From an uncultured Bacteroidales bacterium (GTDB taxonomy: Bacteria; Bacteroidota; Bacteroidia; Bacteroidales; Paludibacteraceae), in contig CALCUH010000135.1 of NCBI GenBank assembly GCA_937907165.1, forward strand, positions 1 through 64,000: a stretch of DNA of 64,000 bases. Direction: 5' to 3'. A program made the position numbers and the translations under genes. Of this stretch, positions 58,712 to 64,000 are shown piece by piece. The notes under the pieces were generated by a model. The model searched no databases. It saw nothing but the letters and a program-made list of their open reading frames with translations, and was not told the DNA's origin. Position 1 is the first letter of the stretch, and every line of letters starts with the position of its first letter.

Positions 58712-58876
58712 TTAACACCGTCCATTATTGTAATCTTCGTAAAGCTCGGATAACTCCTTATCCATAGTTGCCATATCAAATAAAGATACTGCGTGCGTTT
58801 CTACGAATACTATACATTCTTCTGGAGTTGTACATCCGCATTCCCGTCCAATTTCCATCGCTTCTTTAATCTTCAT
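58712..58876 (-). CDS. small acidic protein (54 aa)
   Basis: Starts at ATG 58876, overlapping the upstream stop (TAATG), with GGAGGTTAAAAAATA as site. Contains ECGCTTPEECIVF and an acidic helical tail. Short but well supported by site and overlap. Confidence 0.65.
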   Translation of the reverse strand: MKIKEAMEIGRECGCTTPEECIVFVETHAVSLFDMATMDKELSELYEDYNNGRC

Positions 58877-59088
58877 TATTTTTTAACCTCCATAATGATA
58901 GATGATATATCGACGAGCGGACATTGCTCACACGGCGTATAATCATACCGACACAATGTGTCTTCATCGTCCGTATCATATCTTTTGAATTCGTGTGATG
59001 TTAATGTGCATTCACGGTGGAACCCATAATGCTGTGCAAAAATACATTCACCACAGTTGCGTGGAAGCTTATCAACCACAATCCGCAT
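58876..59088 (-). CDS. cysteine-rich small protein (70 aa)
   Basis: Start ATG 59088 (MRIVVD) 8 nt after AGGGG; ATG 59097 has poor spacing. NCGECIFA...CTLT...CRYDYTPCEQCPL gives two zinc-type pairs. A recurrent phage type. Confidence 0.7.
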   Translation of the reverse strand: MRIVVDKLPRNCGECIFAQHYGFHRECTLTSHEFKRYDTDDEDTLCRYDYTPCEQCPLVDISSIIMEVKK

Positions 59089-59261
59089 AACATACACCCC
59101 TGTTTTTTTATTTTTTGGAAAAATAATGACCGTCTCTTCCGGCCTGTCACCCGTCTATCCGTGGTGTCGCATTTATAAATTATCAACCGTAAAACCACAT
59201 CCATTTATGTATGTGGATGCACGGCGTCCGTTGCCGCTATTCATGATTTTGAATATACTTT

Positions 59262-60536
59262 TCAATCTATATTTGGAGTGACACCCACGGTTGTAACCAT
59301 CCATGAAGAACGAGCCTCCAACCTTTTTAAATTTACCATTTTAGGCGTTTTAAAACCTTTAAGCATCGCCGAAAAATCAATTTTGTTACCATCAATATCC
59401 ATAAGAATTGCATATCCAGTAGACATCCTGCCCTTAATGAAATAATCCTTTCCAAAGTATCTAACCTTGTCGAACTTTCTAAAACCACAAATCTTATCTG
59501 TGACAATGGGTTGTTCAGAACGAACACCTTTAGTTTTTTGGAAATCACCATCTGAAACACATTTCTTTTTGTAAAGATTAGACTTTACAACAAATGGAGT
59601 GCCCTGTGTAGCTATTGTACATGCATCATAATAATGTTCCTTATCCACACCAAGTTGTAAACAATTTGCTTTTGTTATATATCCAAAGGTTTCAACGGCA
59701 TCGGGATATACTCTAAAAAGTTGCTTACAAATAGAGTTCATCTGTGTAGCGTATTTAAGAGTTCCTTTAACCTTTCCGCTTAATTTGGGAATAATATTTC
59801 CACTATGTAAGTTTTTATGACAAGTATGACAAAGAGTAATTAGGTTACTTTCTTCATCGCTGCCACCCCGACTACGAAATACTATGTGATGCACTTCTAA
59901 TTTACTGTCTTTGTGTTTGCCTTTACAATATTGACAAGTATAGTTATCCCTATTTAGCACCATAGCCTTTGTATTCTCAAAGCCATAATTGATGCCTTTT
60001 TGATAACCCCAATGTATTATATTTTCATTAGCAAGAGTTGGATTTTTCATAAGATGTGTATCAAATTTTCCTGTTTCAAATACCATAACTGTGATCGGGA
60101 GTATAGACTTAATGTATTTTATCTCTTTAACATGACTATGTAATTTGCTTATCATAGTAGGACTGAATCGGTTCGATTCAATACTATTCTTACGATTAAG
60201 CCATCTTGCTTTTCTGTAACGAGTTTTACGATTACGTCTGCTTCTGCGATATTTGGCTCTCTGAGTCATTTTGTCTGTAATGTCATTTCTTACTACAACT
60301 TCTGACATATAGACAATTTCACCATTATCTTTACTGACAGCGGTTCCAATAGTGCCACTACCAGTATCGACACCCAGTGTTAAATCCTGTGTATAGTTTG
60401 TAGTGTCATAAGTTAATTTGATTGCGAACGGCTCACGCTTCTTAACTTTTGCCTTACCTTGTTTGAGCAGTAATCTTGCAATGGCATTACTACAAGGCAT
60501 TAACGGTTCATTATTCTTTGAAATCACATAAACCAT
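59262..60536 (-). CDS. iscB: IscB RNA-guided nuclease (424 aa)
   Basis: PLMP domain at the start (NEPLMPCSNAIARLL), RuvC-I TLGVDTGSGTIG (about res 55), Arg-rich bridge helix (QRAKYRRSRRNRKTRYRKAR), RuvC-II VMVFETGKFD (about 155), HNH domain with zinc knuckles CQYC...LEVHHIVFRSRGG...CHTCH (about 200-245), RuvC-III HYYDACTIA (about 310) and a C-terminal P1-like region. All catalytic residues visible. IscB is the ancestor of Cas9. Located between tRNA-Gln/omega RNA and small phage genes; no tnpA nearby. Confidence 0.95.
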   Translation of the reverse strand: MVYVISKNNEPLMPCSNAIARLLLKQGKAKVKKREPFAIKLTYDTTNYTQDLTLGVDTGSGTIGTAVSKDNGEIVYMSEVVVRNDITDKMTQRAKYRRSRRNRKTRYRKARWLNRKNSIESNRFSPTMISKLHSHVKEIKYIKSILPITVMVFETGKFDTHLMKNPTLANENIIHWGYQKGINYGFENTKAMVLNRDNYTCQYCKGKHKDSKLEVHHIVFRSRGGSDEESNLITLCHTCHKNLHSGNIIPKLSGKVKGTLKYATQMNSICKQLFRVYPDAVETFGYITKANCLQLGVDKEHYYDACTIATQGTPFVVKSNLYKKKCVSDGDFQKTKGVRSEQPIVTDKICGFRKFDKVRYFGKDYFIKGRMSTGYAILMDIDGNKIDFSAMLKGFKTPKMVNLKRLEARSSWMVTTVGVTPNID

Positions 60537-60840
60537 AGAATAAGTTTCCCCTTATAAATACTCTGCCTAACGGTAGGTGATGCGTACTACACCATACTGT
60601 TACCATATGGTTGTTCCGACCTCAACTCGACAATGATATAGGGGCTTTTTACATATATATCACAAGGCTGTTCTTGCTCCGACCTAACTTAAATATATAC
60701 GATAGAGCAATGGTCTGTTGCGTCAACCAAAGGTATCGTGACCCAAATATCGTAGTATAGATTTCTCTGCACTTAGTCTGGTGAACTATTTAACGGAAGC
60801 CCACTACCTTTGGGTGGTGGGTAGTTCACACGGCTGTCTT
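60537..60840 (-). ncRNA. IscB omega RNA (guide RNA scaffold)
   Basis: Non-coding, directly 5' of iscB. Nested stem GTGAACTA/TAGTTCAC around CCCACCACC...GGTAGTGGG (60780-60830 region) marks the 5' end of the scaffold; downstream AGGTCGGAACAACC and AGGTCGGAGCAAGAAC repeats, and it runs into the iscB leader as is usual. The guide should lie just upstream, about 60832-60855. 60841-60901 holds only the guide and spacer to the tRNA. Confidence 0.75.
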
Positions 60841-60901
60841 CGTCATCATTTTGTGACGGTAAATACGGAACGAAAATGCCAACACTTCCGCTTTATAGCC
60901 G

Positions 60902-60976
60902 TGGCTGAGGTGGTAGGAATCGGACCTACGATACAGGAGTCAAAGTCCTGTGCCTTAACCGCTTGGCGACACCTCA
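60902..60976 (-). tRNA. tRNA-Gln (TTG)
   Basis: Acceptor TGAGGTG/CACCTCA, anticodon stem CAGGA/TCCTG with loop CTTTGAC (anticodon TTG), T-arm GTAGG-TCCGATT-CCTAC, discriminator G and CCA. Canonical, though the T-loop is TCCGATT. First gene after promoter 61064. Confidence 0.92.
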
Positions 60977-61063
60977 ATAATCAGACTCGACAACCGTTAA
61001 CGGTGCAGATAGTCGAGCCGTAAGAGATTCTGCAATCCCGCGTTGGATCTATTTGATGATACT

Positions 61064-61092
61064 ATTATATCACACACAATCGTTGTTGTCAA
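61064..61092 (-). promoter_or_regulatory. sigma-A type promoter (minus)
   Basis: TTGACA (61087-61092), 17 bp, TATAAT (61064-61069), TGTGATATAAT. Reads tRNA-Gln, the omega RNA and iscB. Confidence 0.85.
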
Positions 61093-61094
61093 TA

Positions 61095-61271
61095 CTATTT
61101 TTGAAATTTTTCCAAAAATTTTTTGCACATATTTACTTTAAGCATATTGTTTGTTTGTAAAAACAGCAACATCGAATATGGACCGACTGCAAAATCTTGG
61201 TCTTGCGCCCACGTTACATATTTCGTATAGATTGTGTAGCGCTCTTCCGGTGTAAGATTATTTTCTGTCAT
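61095..61271 (-). CDS. small hypothetical protein (58 aa)
   Basis: AAAAGGAGATATAAACATT before ATG 61271. Helical, with basic C-terminus (NMCKKFLEKFQK). Its stop lies 3 bp from the -35 box of the tRNA promoter. Short, but the site is strong. Confidence 0.65.
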   Translation of the reverse strand: MTENNLTPEERYTIYTKYVTWAQDQDFAVGPYSMLLFLQTNNMLKVNMCKKFLEKFQK

Positions 61272-61276
61272 AATGT

Positions 61277-61903
61277 TTATATCTCCTTTTTCTTAAATAC
61301 TAAGAAATATGAGTGAAATTTCCTTGCGTGTTTTTGGTTTTTTGCTTGCCAGTCAGCAACAATCCTATTTTTTGCCAGTAATATAAATATATCTTCACAA
61401 ACAAACCCAATCTTTTCACACTCATTAATAATTTTGTTGTGCATAATATATTGCTTTCCTGAGCTAATTTTATCTTGGCACTTAAAGACCAAAATTCCAT
61501 TATGTCTTAATACTCTATAGAATTCAGAAATCGAATCTTGGTACATTGCCAAAAGTGATTGCTCATCAGGATACACACCGAACCGCCTATTGATTTTATT
61601 ATTATTATTATTATCCTTACTGAGTGATGGTCCCTTTGTAGCCAAAAACGGTGGGTCAAATATGATACTATCTATTGAAGCATTTGGCAGTAATGTGTGT
61701 CTACAGTCACCATATAATACCGTGTCGTTAATTGGCTCTATATCCATAATCCTCACGGGTTGAGGCACGATACCATCTTTGTAAAAAACACCTTTTGAAT
61801 AGCATGGATCTAGATCAAATCGACCGGATGGAATATATAGATGAATGATGTTGTTAAGGATCTCCTGCTGGTCGTAATCGATGGAAGAAATTATATCCTG
61901 CAT
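61277..61903 (-). CDS. DNA N-methyltransferase-like protein (208 aa)
   Basis: FDPPFLA (res 82-88) is the DPPF motif IV of amino-methyltransferases; N-terminal FDLDPCYSKGVF and YRVLRHNGILVFKCQDK (post-motif strands) agree with phage DNA methylases. The usual separate FxGxG SAM motif is not obvious, so the order of motifs is of the permuted type or the domain is minimal. Probably methylates phage DNA against restriction. GAGGAGACAAATATA before ATG. Confidence 0.8.
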   Translation of the reverse strand: MQDIISSIDYDQQEILNNIIHLYIPSGRFDLDPCYSKGVFYKDGIVPQPVRIMDIEPINDTVLYGDCRHTLLPNASIDSIIFDPPFLATKGPSLSKDNNNNNKINRRFGVYPDEQSLLAMYQDSISEFYRVLRHNGILVFKCQDKISSGKQYIMHNKIINECEKIGFVCEDIFILLAKNRIVADWQAKNQKHARKFHSYFLVFKKKEI

Positions 61904-61948
61904 TATATTTGTCTCCTCATGTATTTTGTTTTACTTCTTACAGAGAAG

Positions 61949-61982
61949 ATTATAACATAAAACCACCTGTTTGTCAAGTGGT
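61949..61982 (-). promoter_or_regulatory. promoter overlapped by an inverted repeat
   Basis: TTGACA (61972-61977), 17 bp, TATAAT (61949-61954). The repeat AACCACCTG/CAAGTGGTT covers the -35 box with one mismatch; same arrangement as at 47407. The hairpin would also end transcription from the kinase gene. Confidence 0.8.
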
Positions 61983-61997
61983 TTTTATATATTTTTT

Positions 61998-62903
61998 TTA
62001 CTTTATTTTATCGTTAGTCCACGTGTCGGCGTTAACATCTGCATCGTGCAGTTTATCAATGTAATCTTTCAAATACTTTGGCAACCTTTTATAATACTTC
62101 GTGTCAAAAAAGGGATCCATGTGCGTCGATATCATCCACGCCATTTCCGGTCTTGCGCTAATACCATAGCTCATCCATGCGCCTACATTTTGATGCTGGT
62201 AGTAATGTGCGTCTTCACTCGGTTCTCCATTGTACGTTTCAAACTTTTTCGTAATAGGTTTGCCAATATCGTGAAACAAGGCGGCGTTAATGACTATCTG
62301 ATCAAAATTCTTGCTACAAGCATAATCTCTTGCGCTGACACAATGTTCAAAAATCGGAAGAGAGTGATGCTTGTTATCATGTGGAATTTTCATAGCATTT
62401 ACACAGTCCTGCGTATATTTAACGGCGTCGAACCAGCCATCTTCGTTAATGATGATTTCAATTTTATCAAACCCCTCATCATAGAACGGTGCTTCGAAAC
62501 GATGCAGCATCTTATGTATAACATCTTCGCCAACCGTTCTCGTGCGCATCGAATCCCTCTTAATGCATGTTTCTATGCTCGCCCATACGACATAGCATTC
62601 TTTGATTACATATTCAGGCACAATAGACAATGCAGACTTTCTATCACGCCTCGACATGTTGGTCGCATCGTATATGACGCTATATCCAAGATTTAGATAT
62701 TCCTTTACTCTATTGTGCATTAGTGCAAAAACATCCGATGCTTCTCCTTGGATGCTCGGATCGCCATAAAGTTCCTCTCTGATACCGTCAGAGGAAATGA
62801 CGACAGCATTTTCGCAACAACTAATATCATTGCTAATCGTGCTCTTCCCAGACCCGGGAACACCGACCATCATAATAAATTTTGGTCTGTTAATTTCGTC
62901 CAT
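61998..62903 (-). CDS. polynucleotide kinase fused to an HD phosphoesterase domain (301 aa)
   Basis: Start ATG 62903 (MDEINR) 8 nt after GGGAG, inside the end of the ligase gene. N-terminal kinase: Walker A GVPGSGKST (about res 12-20), then SSDGIREELYGD and YDATNMSRRDR, as in T4 Pnkp. C-terminal HD domain: FEHCVSARDYA, NAALFHDIGKP, HYYQHQNVG with the metal-binding His/Asp set. T4 Pnkp has a HAD-type 3' phosphatase instead; HD-Pnk fusions with the HD at the N-terminus are known, so this kinase-HD order is noteworthy. Repairs RNA (or DNA) ends for the adjacent ligase. Confidence 0.9.
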   Translation of the reverse strand: MDEINRPKFIMMVGVPGSGKSTISNDISCCENAVVISSDGIREELYGDPSIQGEASDVFALMHNRVKEYLNLGYSVIYDATNMSRRDRKSALSIVPEYVIKECYVVWASIETCIKRDSMRTRTVGEDVIHKMLHRFEAPFYDEGFDKIEIIINEDGWFDAVKYTQDCVNAMKIPHDNKHHSLPIFEHCVSARDYACSKNFDQIVINAALFHDIGKPITKKFETYNGEPSEDAHYYQHQNVGAWMSYGISARPEMAWMISTHMDPFFDTKYYKRLPKYLKDYIDKLHDADVNADTWTNDKIK

Positions 62904-62908
62904 ATTTT

Positions 62909-64000
62909 TTACTCCCATAGCTTTAAGCTGTTTAGAACGCGGTCCCATTTATAAGCATCCCAATCGCTTGTATATGTCTCCGCATCGTAATTGGTGTTGT
63001 CATAATACTTCATTAGAAAGTCATGGCACGTCTTGTCAAAATTATTTTGGACATATGCAACATAATCTTTCTTTGGGATTGATGTGTCAACACATTTAGA
63101 CTGTTCGTTCAAATAAGTTTTATACCGGCGCATTTTGTCATCTATTTCACATAATTTATCTTTGAAGTCGTCGGCATATATCAAAAACTCGTCAACTTCC
63201 CCGTTCAATATAATATTCAAGATGTGTTTTTGCGATATAGTATTATTGTTTCTTGCATAATGCGCCATGACATATTCTACGCTCTTAATTTTACATCTAT
63301 TATATTTTTTATCAACGCAAACATACCCTTCTTGGTCCCACGGCAACTTTTGAGCAGAAGCAACAACATCATCTAATGTAGATAGATTATAAATTGTTGG
63401 AAGTTTAATACCTCCTGAGCCGTCTGCCCACTTTTCTCTATTGCAATATTCTTTCATAGTGCGCATGTCTCTTTGACCGAGATAGTAAATACCATAATAA
63501 TCGTATGGGATAACGACTCTGTTTACTGGTGATACTAATTCAAACATTGTCGTGCTATTTTTATCCAAATTTGCTTCTGCAAATTCTTCAAATGAATTGT
63601 AGCCTCTTATAGCATATGTAAATAACTCTCCAAATGTTTGATGACGCAGACCTCCTGTCGGAGTCGTAAAAGCATTGATCGAACCGTTGGTTGCAAGCAT
63701 CCATTTACCATGATAAAAGAAGGATTTTATCAGACTTCCATCTACCTTTTCCTGTACGGAAACACCGTTTTCCCAATCCAATTCTTCAACGTAGCCTTCG
63801 CCGTAATTTCCAAACTTATCAAAAGCGCGGCATACGCACTCCCAATTTGATTCATCAAAGATGATGCCTCTCGCTTCTCTTACCTCTGGCAATGAAAAAT
63901 CAGACGACAGTTGATTATATTTAAATAGAATCAAACCATTATCTCTCTGAACGCGGAGAGAATATGGAGGCGATGTCAATATATCTTCCCAATCGTTATG
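62909..64000 (-). CDS. T4 Rnl1-type RNA ligase (partial, runs off the window)
   Basis: Open to the end of the window (364 codons). QEKVDGSLIKSF holds the KxDGS nucleotidyl-lysine motif; upstream PEVREARGIIFDE and downstream TMFELVSPVNRVVIPY, LPWDQEGYVCVD and NRCKIKSVEYV are the further nucleotidyltransferase motifs, followed by a C-terminal helical domain as in T4 RNA ligase 1. In T4 this enzyme with Pnkp repairs tRNA cut by a host anticodon nuclease. Start is outside the window. Confidence 0.92.
   Translation of the reverse strand, partial: HNDWEDILTSPPYSLRVQRDNGLILFKYNQLSSDFSLPEVREARGIIFDESNWECVCRAFDKFGNYGEGYVEELDWENGVSVQEKVDGSLIKSFFYHGKWMLATNGSINAFTTPTGGLRHQTFGELFTYAIRGYNSFEEFAEANLDKNSTTMFELVSPVNRVVIPYDYYGIYYLGQRDMRTMKEYCNREKWADGSGGIKLPTIYNLSTLDDVVASAQKLPWDQEGYVCVDKKYNRCKIKSVEYVMAHYARNNNTISQKHILNIILNGEVDEFLIYADDFKDKLCEIDDKMRRYKTYLNEQSKCVDTSIPKKDYVAYVQNNFDKTCHDFLMKYYDNTNYDAETYTSDWDAYKWDRVLNSLKLWE

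Overview
The window looks like part of the genome of a large, virulent-type bacteriophage (or phage-like replicon) of a low-GC Gram-positive host, probably a gut or rumen Clostridia-type bacterium. The basis is: very dense, mostly tiny genes of unknown function; strong AAAGGAGG-type ribosome binding sites; consensus sigma-A promoters with 17-bp spacers; six or seven tRNA genes; and phage-style enzymes (Gp88-like protein, SleB-type cell wall hydrolase, dCMP deaminase, T4-type RNA ligase and polynucleotide kinase, RecD-like helicase, DNA methylase, homing endonucleases). No capsid, tail, terminase or DNA polymerase gene is present, so lineage and host are inferences.

Layout. (1) 1-23.2 kb, plus strand: about 55 small genes, most without a recognisable domain; SprT-like protease, Gp88 and a leucine-rich-repeat protein are exceptions. 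Intergenic gaps are either under 30 nt or carry a structured RNA. Nine gaps hold copies of one small hairpin/pseudoknot element beside the Shine-Dalgarno, and two hold a different three-hairpin element. GC-rich hairpins close the block at 23.2-23.4 kb. (2) 23.4-26.0 kb, minus strand: deaminase, cell wall hydrolase, a CxxC protein and one unknown, read from one of a pair of near-identical divergent promoters at 26.05-26.16 kb. (3) 26.2-28.3 kb, plus: a long leader rich in inverted repeats, then a 491-aa probable replication or DNA-binding protein. (4) 28.4-64 kb, minus strand: HD hydrolase; a tRNA cluster around 1.2 kb of non-coding, hairpin-rich DNA that may encode a giant phage RNA of the GOLLD/ROOL type; a three-family iteron array (31.7-32.2 kb); two radical SAM enzymes; three proteins sharing an 'FETNSSS.HS' N-terminus; a RecD-like helicase; a Band-7 membrane protein; a metallophosphatase; and an RNA-repair set (RNA ligase, kinase-HD fusion, receiver-like cyclic-phosphate protein).

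Four selfish nucleases interrupt the minus block: a NUMOD3/HNH enzyme, an EDxHD (Vsr-like) enzyme, a TnpB transposon without TnpA, and an IscB with its omega RNA. The minus block is split into short transcription units by promoters of one sequence family (TTGACA, 17 bp, TATAAT, often with TGTGATATAAT). The plus block shows no such promoters and seems controlled mainly at RNA level.

Genes were called from reading frame, ribosome binding site and overlap. Functional names rest on motifs visible by eye; no database search was possible.
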